Notes under the pieces: model-generated | Database searches by the model: none | Told to the model about the DNA's origin: nothing | What the model saw: the letters and a program-made list of their open reading frames with translations, nothing else | Source: Gemmatimonadota bacterium | Lineage (GTDB): Bacteria > Gemmatimonadota > Gemmatimonadetes > Gemmatimonadales > Gemmatimonadaceae | Assembly: GCA_016704465.1 (NCBI GenBank) | Contig: JADJAD010000013.1 | Coordinates: forward strand, 248,001 to 312,000 | Direction: 5' to 3' | DNA length: 64,000 nt | Translations under genes and position numbers: made by a program | Shown: positions 43,088 to 51,188 of the stretch, piece by piece | Layout of the letters: every line of letters starts with the position of its first letter | Position numbering within the stretch: position 1 is the stretch's first letter

Positions 43088-43116
43088 AATCTACCCGTCC
43101 CACTCGCTGATTTCAA
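43088..43116 (-). promoter_or_regulatory. Sigma-70-type promoter of greA
   Basis: On the minus strand TTGAAA (43111-43116) and TAGATT (43088-43093) are 17 bases apart. The predicted start near 43081 is only about eight bases before the leader hairpin. Confidence 0.65.
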
Positions 43117-43179
43117 TTCTTGGTCCGGTGAGGTCGAGCAGCGGTCGACTAATTGTGCCAGGACCTCTACACTCCGTGC

Positions 43180-43992
43180 ATGATCCAGATCGAACGCCAC
43201 GAGGATGTGGTGCGCTTCGCCATGTCCACGCGGCGGAGCCGTCTGGCGGGCATGTCGGCCAGCGCGTACCTGGTTGGCGGCGTCTTGATCGACTGCGGCT
43301 TTCCCGACGTGGCGCACGAAGTCGATCGCCTGCTCCAGCAAGAGACACTGCGTGGTGTCATCGTGACGCACGCCCACGAGGATCATGCCGGGAACGTGGA
43401 GGCGGTCGCGCGACGGGGGATCGCGCTGCTCGCGCACCCAGACACACTCGCGTACGCACGGGCTCCGGCACGACTCCCGATGTACCGTCGCTTCACGTGG
43501 GGCGAACCTTCCCCGCTGCGTTCTGCCATCGTTTCGTTCGAGCCCGAAGGGCTGGTGTTGCTCCACACGCCCGGGCACTCGCCCGACCACCACGTCGTGT
43601 GGGATGCGTCGACTCGCACGCTCTTTTCCAGCGACCTGTTCATCGGGGTCAAGGTGCGGGTGGCGCACCATTCCGAACGACCGCGCGAGCTGGTGGCGAG
43701 CCTGCGGCGCGTGCTGGCGCTCGACCCGGCGCGTGTGTTCGACGCGCACCGAGGCCTGCTCCCCACGCCGCAGGAATCACTGCGAGCCAAACTCGCGTGG
43801 ACCGAGGAATTGATCGGACGCGTCGAGGCGTTGGCCGATACCGGGATGCCGGTCGAGCGCATCGCCCGTGCGGTGCTGGGCGCCCGGGATGCGAACGACT
43901 TCGTCTCTATCGGGGAGTACTCTCGCATCAACCTCGTGCGGGCGGTCTTGGCCGAGGCGGGCGCGCGAGTGCCTGCGTCGGATGGTCACTGA
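43180..43992 (+). CDS. MBL-fold metallo-hydrolase
   Basis: 270 residues from ATG 43180 (an earlier GTG at 43153 adds nine residues). Zinc-binding THAHEDHAGN (about 67-76), a later His in LLHTPGHSPDHHVVW and Asp in LFSSDLFIG match the glyoxalase II/beta-lactamase-like fold, followed by a helical C-terminus (about 190-265). The substrate is unknown; similar proteins hydrolyse thioesters or lactones. It is divergent from greA. Confidence 0.9.
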   Translation: MIQIERHEDVVRFAMSTRRSRLAGMSASAYLVGGVLIDCGFPDVAHEVDRLLQQETLRGVIVTHAHEDHAGNVEAVARRGIALLAHPDTLAYARAPARLPMYRRFTWGEPSPLRSAIVSFEPEGLVLLHTPGHSPDHHVVWDASTRTLFSSDLFIGVKVRVAHHSERPRELVASLRRVLALDPARVFDAHRGLLPTPQESLRAKLAWTEELIGRVEALADTGMPVERIARAVLGARDANDFVSIGEYSRINLVRAVLAEAGARVPASDGH

Positions 43993-44060
43993 GCCATCGC
44001 GAGTGAGCCATGGCCAGTGAGCCGTGGCCAGTGAGCGGTGGCCACTAAGCGGTGGCCAGT
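43991..44060. repeat. 14-bp tandem repeat after the MBL-fold gene
   Basis: Five units of a GAGCCATGGCCAGT-type sequence (43991-44004, 44005-44018, 44019-44032, 44033-44046, 44047-44060), starting at the stop codon. Substitutions are mostly at the fifth, sixth and ninth to eleventh bases. The unit contains or approaches the dyad GGCC. Confidence 0.93.
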
Positions 44061-44138
44061 GAGCGACTGCGCGCGGGGTTGCCGCGAGTGCTGCGTGTCA
44101 GTTGTTTGTCACGGTGCCCCTGATACCATAGCCAGACC

Positions 44139-44618
44139 ATGCGAATCCATTTGCCGCGCCGCTCCGCCACACGTCGCCTGTCGCCTCGTCTCATCGCGGT
44201 CGCTGCGGTCGTGGGTCTGACGCCACTCGTGGCGGCCTGCCGCATCAATGAAGCGGTCTCCACCACCGAGCCGGTGACCGGCCCCGGAACGGTCTACGCG
44301 CTCGTGTCGGCGAACGACATTTCGCTCCCGGCGACGTTCACGGAGGATGCGTCGCAATTCGAGATTCGTCAGGGAGCGCTGACGCTGGCCACCGACTCGA
44401 CCTTCATCTTTTCGCTCGCCCTGCGCGTGAGCGTGAACGGCAGCCAGGCGTCCAACAGCACCTCGACCTTGCGCGGGACCTTCGGGCGCGTGGGCAACGT
44501 GTTGACGCTCAGGCAGCAGACCGACACGCTCTTTCTCGGTACCTACTCACCGAACAGCGTGAGCCTGCAGCGGGGCAGGGCGCAGGTGGCGGGCGACCGC
44601 TTCGTCTTTGCACGGTAG
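44139..44618 (+). CDS. Small lipoprotein of unknown function
   Basis: 159 residues from ATG 44139. Basic n-region, hydrophobic core and lipobox PLVAAC give a lipid-anchored mature protein of about 125 residues, rich in Thr/Ser and beta-strand-like (GTVYALVSANDISLPATF, TLRGTFGRVGNVLTLRQ, DRFVFAR). No family is recognised. It converges with the deoxyhypusine-synthase-like gene, 21 bases away. Confidence 0.78.
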   Translation: MRIHLPRRSATRRLSPRLIAVAAVVGLTPLVAACRINEAVSTTEPVTGPGTVYALVSANDISLPATFTEDASQFEIRQGALTLATDSTFIFSLALRVSVNGSQASNSTSTLRGTFGRVGNVLTLRQQTDTLFLGTYSPNSVSLQRGRAQVAGDRFVFAR

Positions 44619-44639
44619 CCGCCGCCTACCTGGTCTCGC

Positions 44640-45905
44640 TTACTTGGTCTTCTCGTACTCCGCGCGCAGCCGGGCCATCATCGCCTCACGGTGATCGTAC
44701 AGGCGACGCAAGGGACGACGCGGGCGCTTGGCCAGGGCGTACGACGTGAGCAGCGGGAGCGCCACCGTCGAGTCGAGGTAGCAGACCACGGCGTCTGGAA
44801 GCCGGTCGGGATCGATCTTCCCCCAGCTGACCGCCTCGGCCGGGGTGGCACCGGAGAGCCCGCCCGTGTCGGGACGCGCATCGGTGATCTGCAGGAAGTA
44901 GTCGTGCCCCTTTTCGTCAATCCCGAGCACTTCCTGGATCTGGGGCTCCGTCTGTAGGGCGAAGTTCTTGGGACTTCCGCCGCCCAGGATGCAGATCGCA
45001 CTCCGGCCGCCGCTGCGCTTGGCGTTGAGGACGATCGACGCCGTTTCGTTGACGTCCAGGTTGGGGTCGATCGTGCACTGGTTTCCATCGAGCGAGAGTG
45101 CCGCGATGTTCATCCCGATCGAGGAGTCGCCCGGCGACGAGGTGTAGATCGGCACGCCGCACTTGTGGGCGACGCCGAGCAGCGACTTCGTCCCGATGCC
45201 GAGCTTGCGCTCGCGCTCGCGCACGTACTTGCCGCAGAGCCAGTGGAATTCCGCGCTCGACATCGGGCGCTGGAACTCCTTGCCCTGGATGATCGCGCGG
45301 AAGAACGCGTCGGTCGACAGGAGGACGTCGTAGTCGAAGAAGATGTCGTAGATGCGCACGACCCCTTCTTCGCGCAGGAGCACGTCCGACGTCTGCGGGT
45401 TGCCGCGATGCATCGACAGCCCGAGACCGAAATGGGTGTCGTGATACAGGTTGGCGCCGGTGGAGATGATCCAGTCGACAAACCCCGCTTCGATCAGCGG
45501 GATGACGGCCGACATCCCCAGTCCCGCCGGGGTGAGCGCCCCGGTCATGGTGAGGCCGACGGTCACCGACGGATCGAGCATCTTGTCGGTGAACAGCTGG
45601 CAGCCCTCGCGCAGGCGACCGGCGTTGTACGCCAGGTATGTCCCCTCGATGAGGTCCACCACCCGTTCCTTGCCGGTGATGCGCCGCGGATCGATCCGGC
45701 CACCGCGAAGGAAGCGGTTGCTGCTGGCGGACGGCGGCACCTTGCCGGCCTTCTCCCGCCGCTCGGCCGCCTGCTTCTGCGAGGACTTGTGCCCGGCGGG
45801 CGAGGCGCGCTTGACCGGCCCCCCGATGCGCGACGCCTTCATCCCGAGCCCTCGCCCTTCACTCGCCTTCGCGGCGTCTCGTCCGTTCGTCGTCTTCTTC
45901 TTCAC
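44640..45905 (-). CDS. Deoxyhypusine-synthase-like protein
   Basis: 421 residues: a basic N-terminal tail of about 60 (KKKTTNGRDAAKAS and following), then a DHS domain with TMTGALTPAGLG, STGANLYHDTHF, SSPGDSSIGMN and LGGGSPKNFALQTEPQ. The catalytic Lys of DHS is kept at Lys363 in AVSWGKI. Bacteria have no eIF5A; related bacterial proteins make homospermidine or another polyamine from spermidine or putrescine and NAD. The product here is unproven. It starts two bases after the LOG-family gene stop, so both are in one operon. Confidence 0.9.
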   Translation of the reverse strand: MKKKTTNGRDAAKASEGRGLGMKASRIGGPVKRASPAGHKSSQKQAAERREKAGKVPPSASSNRFLRGGRIDPRRITGKERVVDLIEGTYLAYNAGRLREGCQLFTDKMLDPSVTVGLTMTGALTPAGLGMSAVIPLIEAGFVDWIISTGANLYHDTHFGLGLSMHRGNPQTSDVLLREEGVVRIYDIFFDYDVLLSTDAFFRAIIQGKEFQRPMSSAEFHWLCGKYVRERERKLGIGTKSLLGVAHKCGVPIYTSSPGDSSIGMNIAALSLDGNQCTIDPNLDVNETASIVLNAKRSGGRSAICILGGGSPKNFALQTEPQIQEVLGIDEKGHDYFLQITDARPDTGGLSGATPAEAVSWGKIDPDRLPDAVVCYLDSTVALPLLTSYALAKRPRRPLRRLYDHREAMMARLRAEYEKTK

Positions 45906-45907
45906 GT

Positions 45908-46837
45908 CTATCCGTCCGACCGCCCACGGGCGGCGTTGAGATGTGCGCCATAGGCCGCGATCACTGCCTGCGCGGCCTCTTCCGGATCGTCAGTGACCAG
46001 CAGCAGGTCGATGTCGCCCGATGAAATCTTCTTTTCCACCAGCACCCGCGACTGCAGCCACCGGACCAGCCCGGCCCAGTAGTGGCGACCGAACAGGATG
46101 ACCGGGAACTGCGAGATCTTTCCGGTCTGGATCAGCGTCACGGCCTCGAACAGTTCGTCGAGCGTCCCGAAGCCGCCGGGAAAGATGACGAAGGCGTTCG
46201 AGTACTTGATGAACATTGTCTTCCGCACGAAGAAGTAGCGGAAGTTGACGAGCGTGTCCACATACGGATTTGCTCCCTGCTCGAAGGGGAGCTCGATGTT
46301 GCAGCCGATCGAGTGTCCGCCCCCGAGCTTCGCCCCCTTGTTCGCCGCTTCCATGATCCCCGGCCCCGCCCCTGTGAGGATGGCGAAGCCCGCTTCGGCG
46401 AGCAGGCGGGCCGTCTCCTGCGCGGCGACATATTGCGGATCGTTGGGACCGGTGCGGGCCGACCCGAAAATCGTGACGCCCTTCGTGACCCCCGCGAGCC
46501 GGTCGAACCCCTCGATGAACTCGCCCTGGATGCGCATCAGGCGCCAGGGGTCCGTGCGCGTGAAGTCGAGCAGCGACTGACCCTTCTCGAGGAACTTCGC
46601 GTCCTCGGTGAGGGGGAGTGGATCGCGGATCGACGCATCGATGATGCGATGGGCCCCACTGGTCCGAAGCGACGTCTGTTCCGACGGCGGCATGCGCCCC
46701 GCCGCCCGATGCCCGGTCTCGGTGCGCTCCCGCAGTCCCTCGAGCGCCTCCTTGCCTGCGTCGAGCAGGCGCTCGGGATCCAGCGCGCGAGCGCGCGACT
46801 TCCCTCTCCGTTGTCCGGATCGCTTACGATTCGCCAT
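45908..46837 (-). CDS. LOG-family Rossmann protein (TIGR00730, lysine-decarboxylase-like)
   Basis: 309 residues from ATG 46837. After a charged N-terminal tail, the nucleotide-binding core (about 100-280) has TIFGSARTGPNDP, GAGPGIMEAANKGA, and the catalytic PGGFGTLDELFEA. These enzymes are cytokinin-type ribohydrolases (5'-monophosphate nucleosidases) acting on AMP or modified AMP. It is divergent from the phosphodiesterase-like gene at 46871. Confidence 0.9.
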   Translation of the reverse strand: MANRKRSGQRRGKSRARALDPERLLDAGKEALEGLRERTETGHRAAGRMPPSEQTSLRTSGAHRIIDASIRDPLPLTEDAKFLEKGQSLLDFTRTDPWRLMRIQGEFIEGFDRLAGVTKGVTIFGSARTGPNDPQYVAAQETARLLAEAGFAILTGAGPGIMEAANKGAKLGGGHSIGCNIELPFEQGANPYVDTLVNFRYFFVRKTMFIKYSNAFVIFPGGFGTLDELFEAVTLIQTGKISQFPVILFGRHYWAGLVRWLQSRVLVEKKISSGDIDLLLVTDDPEEAAQAVIAAYGAHLNAARGRSDG

Positions 46838-46870
46838 CGAGTGATTACAATCGTGAGGGGTGAACGCGTC

Positions 46871-48406
46871 GTGAACGCGCAACACGCGCCTCAGCTTAGC
46901 GTATCACACGGGAGGGCGAAACGGCCGGCCGACGCCCCCTCCCACACCCTCCCGAGATCGCCTGCGTTGCCCGTCATCATCCTCGTGGCCGATGGGGTCC
47001 GCCCCGACACGCTGAGCGCTGCCATGGACAGCGGCGCGGTGCCGCACCTCGCCCGCCTGCGTAGCGACGGCGGCCTGCACACGGTGGCCACCACGTGGCC
47101 GTCGGTGACTGGTGTCGCGTACACGCCGTTCCTCATGGGACGATATCCGGGGCAGGTAGGCCTCTCGGGGCTGCGCTGGTTTGACCGGAGCCGCCGCGTC
47201 GGCGCGCACGTGGGACACACGCGCAGCTACGTGGGGCTCGGCATGCGCCACATCGATCGCGACCTGGCCGCCGACGCCCCGACGCTGTTCGAACTCACCG
47301 ACTCCTCGCTGGGCGCGCTCACCGTGATCGGGCGTGGCCTGCGTCACGAGGACCGCCTAGGCCGCGGCGCGCGATTCGTGGCCCGCGCCGCCCTGACGCA
47401 CTTTCGCGGGAGTGTGCGCGGCTGGCTGGACATCGATCGTGACATCGGGGCCGCGGTGGTGCGGCGCGTGCGGCGCGACGCGCCGGCATTCGTGTTCGCC
47501 GCGTTCACCGGGATCGACAAGGCCTCGCACGCTGCCGGCCATGGCAGCGCGCTCGTGCACGAGGCCCTGTCACAGCTCGACGATGTCGTCGCCGAGTTGC
47601 GCCACGACGCCGAGCGCTCCGGCCGCTGGGAGAAGACACACCTGTGGATCGTGAGCGACCACGGTCATTCGGCCGTGACCGGGCACGACGACCTGGCGGT
47701 GCGCTTCCGGAATGCGTGGGGCTATCGCACGCTGGCACACCCCTGGACGCTGGGGCACGGTCATGAGGTGGCGGTCATGGTCAGCGGCAACGCGATGGCG
47801 CACGTCTATGTGGAGCTCGAGCAGCGCACGCGCCCGTTCTGGCCCGCGCTGCGCGCGCGGTGGGAGGCGGTCGCCGACGCCCTGCTCGCACGTCCCTCGG
47901 TGGACCTGCTCGTGCTCCCGCACGCCGACGACGCGGTGGAGGTACGCAGCGCTCGGCGCGGTATCGCGATGATCCGCCGCCGAGGCGGCAGGTACAGCTA
48001 CCAGCCGCTCGACGGCGACCCACTCGGCATCGGGCCCATGGACTGGGCAGGGTCGCGCGACGCCTTCGACGTCACGGCGGCGAGCGACTATCCCGATGCC
48101 GTGGTGCAGATCGCGCAGCTGGCCGCCGCCGCCCGGTCGGGCGACCTCGTGGTATCGGCCGCCCCTGGCTGGGATTTCCGTTCGCGCTACGAGCCGATCA
48201 AACACTGCTCGTCGCACGGCGGGCTGCATCGCGACCACATGCTGGTGCCGATGCTGGTGAACCAACCGGTGCGGCAGCCGCCGCGTCGCACGGTCGACGT
48301 GATGCCGAGCGCGCTCGTCGCGCTCGGACTCCCCGTTCCACCCGGGCTCGACGGAAGGAGCTTCGTGAGCGAGTCGGCCAGTCTTGCGCTGAGTGGTGTT
48401 TCGTGA
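46871..48406 (+). CDS. Alkaline-phosphatase-superfamily enzyme (type I phosphodiesterase/nucleotide pyrophosphatase-like)
   Basis: About 511 residues; no ATG is available upstream of the domain. GTG 46871, preceded by GAGGGG, is the best start; GTG 46853 or TTG 46967 are alternatives. Domain motifs: ILVADGVRPDTL (first metal site), WPSVTGVAYTPFLMGRYPG (nucleophile Thr/Ser region), IDKASHAAGHGS, VSDHGHSAVTGHDD (second metal site), and SSHGGLHRDHMLVPM near the end. It likely cleaves phosphodiester bonds in the cytoplasm or periplasm; no signal peptide is seen. Confidence 0.85.
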   Translation: MNAQHAPQLSVSHGRAKRPADAPSHTLPRSPALPVIILVADGVRPDTLSAAMDSGAVPHLARLRSDGGLHTVATTWPSVTGVAYTPFLMGRYPGQVGLSGLRWFDRSRRVGAHVGHTRSYVGLGMRHIDRDLAADAPTLFELTDSSLGALTVIGRGLRHEDRLGRGARFVARAALTHFRGSVRGWLDIDRDIGAAVVRRVRRDAPAFVFAAFTGIDKASHAAGHGSALVHEALSQLDDVVAELRHDAERSGRWEKTHLWIVSDHGHSAVTGHDDLAVRFRNAWGYRTLAHPWTLGHGHEVAVMVSGNAMAHVYVELEQRTRPFWPALRARWEAVADALLARPSVDLLVLPHADDAVEVRSARRGIAMIRRRGGRYSYQPLDGDPLGIGPMDWAGSRDAFDVTAASDYPDAVVQIAQLAAAARSGDLVVSAAPGWDFRSRYEPIKHCSSHGGLHRDHMLVPMLVNQPVRQPPRRTVDVMPSALVALGLPVPPGLDGRSFVSESASLALSGVS

Positions 48407-48457
48407 GAGCGTAGCGCGAGTCGGCAGGCGGCAGCTCTCACACACGGCGAGGACACG

Positions 48458-48877
48458 ATGGAGCGGCGCGCATTCTGGGCACTCGGCGCACTACTGGTGG
48501 CGGGTGCGTGCGGCGGCGGCGGGGCGACCGGGGGCGGCGGCGCTCCGCAAGCCAGGTCGGCGCCGACGCGCGGCAACTCGAACGTGATCATCGAGGCCGA
48601 AATCGCGGCGTCCGGGGCGACCAGCGCGATGGAGGCCGTGCAGCGCTTGCGGCCCGCCATGCTGAGGAGCCGCGGGGCGGGCTCGAGTGTCAGCAATCCC
48701 GGTGGAGACCCGATCGTCGTCTACGTCGACGGCGTCCGGGCGGGCGGCCCCGAGGCACTGAACAACGTGACCGGGCTATCCGTGAAGGAGATCCGATTCA
48801 TCAATGCCGCCGACGCCACGACGCGGTTCGGGACCGGGCATGTGTCGGGGGCGATCCTGCTGACGACCAAGCGGTAG
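48458..48877 (+). CDS. Lipoprotein with an isolated TonB-plug-like domain
   Basis: 139 residues. Lipobox LLVAGAC, Gly-rich linker, then a plug-like sequence: AMEAVQRLRPAML, DPIVVYVDGVRAGG, VKEIRFINAADATTRFG and GAILLTTKR. No beta-barrel follows. Similar in plan to the protein at 41432-42181. It might help a TonB receptor encoded elsewhere or bind a ligand by itself. Confidence 0.8.
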   Translation: MERRAFWALGALLVAGACGGGGATGGGGAPQARSAPTRGNSNVIIEAEIAASGATSAMEAVQRLRPAMLRSRGAGSSVSNPGGDPIVVYVDGVRAGGPEALNNVTGLSVKEIRFINAADATTRFGTGHVSGAILLTTKR

Positions 48878-48938
48878 GGAGCGGGGGCGACGGGAGGGGG
48901 ACGACGGGTCACGCAGCCCCATCGTCCCCCCGATCGAA

Positions 48939-50957
48939 TTACGGCACCACCGCCGGCTTCGGCTCGATCTTCACGATCCACAGCCCGTTGTACATGTCGT
49001 TCACGTAGGCGAGGCCGTCCTTCACCACGACCCCCCACGTCATGGCCGCGTTCTTCACGCGCCCATCCATGTCGGCCGTGTTCAGGTGACCGATCTCCCG
49101 CCCCTGTGCCCGCAGGTCGCCGCGCAGCTCGCCCGAGATGTCGAAGGTGCGGAAGCCGCCGTTGTACGCGCCCATGTACAGCGTATCGCCGGCGACCCAG
49201 ATGTTGTGCACCCCGCCGAACTCCGGCTCGTAGTACGCCACCGACTTCGGCTTCGCGATGTCCGAGACATCGATGACCTGCATGCGCCCGTACGCGCGTC
49301 CCGCCGAGGCATCCTTCGCCCCCTTGACCCCGCTCGCCGGAAAGACCTCGTCGGCAATGAAGACGTAGTTCTTGTGCCGCCACGCGGTGTGCGTCCCGCG
49401 AATGAAGCCCGGCCCGCCCGACGCCTCGACGTCGCGGTACAGGAAGTTCAGGTCGTACTTGTACTGGGAGACTACCTGCGGATTGCTCGGGCTCCCGCCG
49501 CGTGTCCCGTTGCCGATGTCGAGGATCACCAGCCCATCGTTCCAGTAGCTGGCGTAGAGCAGCCCGTCCTGGACGTCGATGTCATGCAGCGTGCGCCCGG
49601 CATCGCCGTGGTTGCGCGGCGTGCGCCACTGGGCGACTTCCTTGGGATGGTACGGATCGTTGATGTCGATGACGTGCAGTGCGCCGGTGCCGTCATTCGT
49701 CAGGTAGATGTGCGTCCCGAACTTCTCCTGCTGGAAGATGAAAGCGGAGTGCACGCCCGCCGTCACGCCATCGGTGAACTCGGCGATCACCTTCGGGTGG
49801 GCCGGGTCCTCGAGCGAGCAGATGACGATGCCGTTCTTGCGGTCGCTCGCCCCCTCGCGGGTGAAGACGAGGAACTTCCCGTCGGGGGTGGTCATCACGT
49901 CGTTCACACGCCGGGTGTTGGACACGATGGAATCGGTGATCACCGGCTTGGCGGGGTCGGAGATGTCGATCGTCACCATGACGTCGCCGCCGCCGCCCGA
50001 CCCGAGGTAGGCGTACTTGCCGTTGGGGTGGAGCCAGACTTCTTCGGTGCTGAAGCGGGTGCGCGGAAGGCGCCCCACGACGGTGAGTGGGCGGCGCACC
50101 TCACGCGGCGCGACGCGCACGACGGCCTGCGCCGAGCGCGACCCTTGCGTGGCGGTGACGACGTACTCGCCGGGGGTGTAGCCGGTGAACGCGCCATCCT
50201 GCTCGATCAACCCCTCGCCGGGGGAGAATGACCAGGAGGTGCTGAGTCCGTCGAGCGTATTGCCGCCGGCATCCTTCGCCACGATTCGAAAGCGCTGCAC
50301 GTCGCCCTGCCGCGCCTCGACGCGCGCTGGCGACAGCTGCAGCGATGCCACCTGTGCTGCGACGACCTCCACCGGCACACGGACCGACGCATTCCCCGAC
50401 GTCCCGGTCAGCGTCGCCCGGCCCGCTGCGGCCCCGGACACCATGCCGTCGCCATCGACCCGGGCCACGTTAGGCGCGGACGAGGTCCAGGTGATGCGAT
50501 CCGAGGCCCGCAGGTCGCCCGTCTGCGAGAACGCCTGCCCACCAAGGCGCAGCTGCTGCCCGCGCGAGAGTTTCACGCCCGCGTGCGTCGGGGTGATCGA
50601 TACCGCCGGGCCGGCGACCATGCGCACGTTGAACGTCTCGACCTTCGGGCGTGCCCCGGCAACGAGGGCAACGGCGACGACGGGCAGCGTTCCCGTCGCG
50701 CCCGACTCCACGAGGCCAAGCGTGTCGACCGTCCCCTCGAAGCGCCCGCCCTGGGCCTGGAAGCGAATGCGCACGCCGTCCATGACCTTGCCCGCGGCAT
50801 CGAAGGCCTGCGCCGACAGGCGCAACGTATCGCCGGCCACCACGGTCGGATTGGCCGGCGAGATCACGATACGGGCGACCTCGGGCGTCTGGGCACCGAG
50901 GGAGGCCGAGGTGCTCGCGAGCGCGAGGGTGGCCGCGGTGAGGAGGGGTCGTCGCAT
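48939..50957 (-). CDS. Secreted LVIVD-repeat beta-propeller protein with bacterial Ig-like domains
   Basis: 672 residues. Signal peptide (LLTAATLALASTSASLGAQ). About 25-300: three Ig-like (BIG2-type) repeats (PANPTVVAGDTLRLSAQAFD; GRATLTGTSGNASVRV; GEYVVTATQGSRSAQAVV). About 300-672: LVIVD propeller (MVTIDISDPAKPVITD, LHVIDINDPYHPKEVAQW, GLVILDIGNG, MQVIDVSDIAKPKSVAYYEP). Such proteins are adhesive or surface-binding; ligand unknown. Confidence 0.9.
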   Translation of the reverse strand: MRRPLLTAATLALASTSASLGAQTPEVARIVISPANPTVVAGDTLRLSAQAFDAAGKVMDGVRIRFQAQGGRFEGTVDTLGLVESGATGTLPVVAVALVAGARPKVETFNVRMVAGPAVSITPTHAGVKLSRGQQLRLGGQAFSQTGDLRASDRITWTSSAPNVARVDGDGMVSGAAAGRATLTGTSGNASVRVPVEVVAAQVASLQLSPARVEARQGDVQRFRIVAKDAGGNTLDGLSTSWSFSPGEGLIEQDGAFTGYTPGEYVVTATQGSRSAQAVVRVAPREVRRPLTVVGRLPRTRFSTEEVWLHPNGKYAYLGSGGGGDVMVTIDISDPAKPVITDSIVSNTRRVNDVMTTPDGKFLVFTREGASDRKNGIVICSLEDPAHPKVIAEFTDGVTAGVHSAFIFQQEKFGTHIYLTNDGTGALHVIDINDPYHPKEVAQWRTPRNHGDAGRTLHDIDVQDGLLYASYWNDGLVILDIGNGTRGGSPSNPQVVSQYKYDLNFLYRDVEASGGPGFIRGTHTAWRHKNYVFIADEVFPASGVKGAKDASAGRAYGRMQVIDVSDIAKPKSVAYYEPEFGGVHNIWVAGDTLYMGAYNGGFRTFDISGELRGDLRAQGREIGHLNTADMDGRVKNAAMTWGVVVKDGLAYVNDMYNGLWIVKIEPKPAVVP

Positions 50958-51188
50958 GAGCGGAGATTGGTGGTCGTGAAGGCGCCGGTCGTACCGACCA
51001 TCCGCGCCGCAGCAGGGGAGAGTACGCCTGAAAGCCGGAGAGGGCGAGGGGGGCGGAGCAGAATTCGCGGCCCGCGCGTGCGCGGCGACCGCCGCGAGTG
51101 GTGCCAGCCGCCGACCGATGGCGGGATCCCCTCGCGCCGGACCGACCGTCTCGTAGATTGGCCGCCTTCCTCACCCGTATCCAGGTAC

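Noticed and set aside
43074..43179. A terminator role of the hairpin for plus-strand transcription
   Set aside because: No T-run follows on the plus strand and there is no plus-strand gene upstream that would need it; the U-rich tract follows on the minus strand.
46082..46870. Long plus-strand open frame before the phosphodiesterase-like gene
   Set aside because: It is the complement of the LOG-family gene, whose PGGFGTLDE motif is unmistakable.
50583..51188. Open frame extending gltS upstream
   Set aside because: It is the antisense of the LVIVD protein's N-terminus and lacks any family match; gltS begins at ATG 51189.
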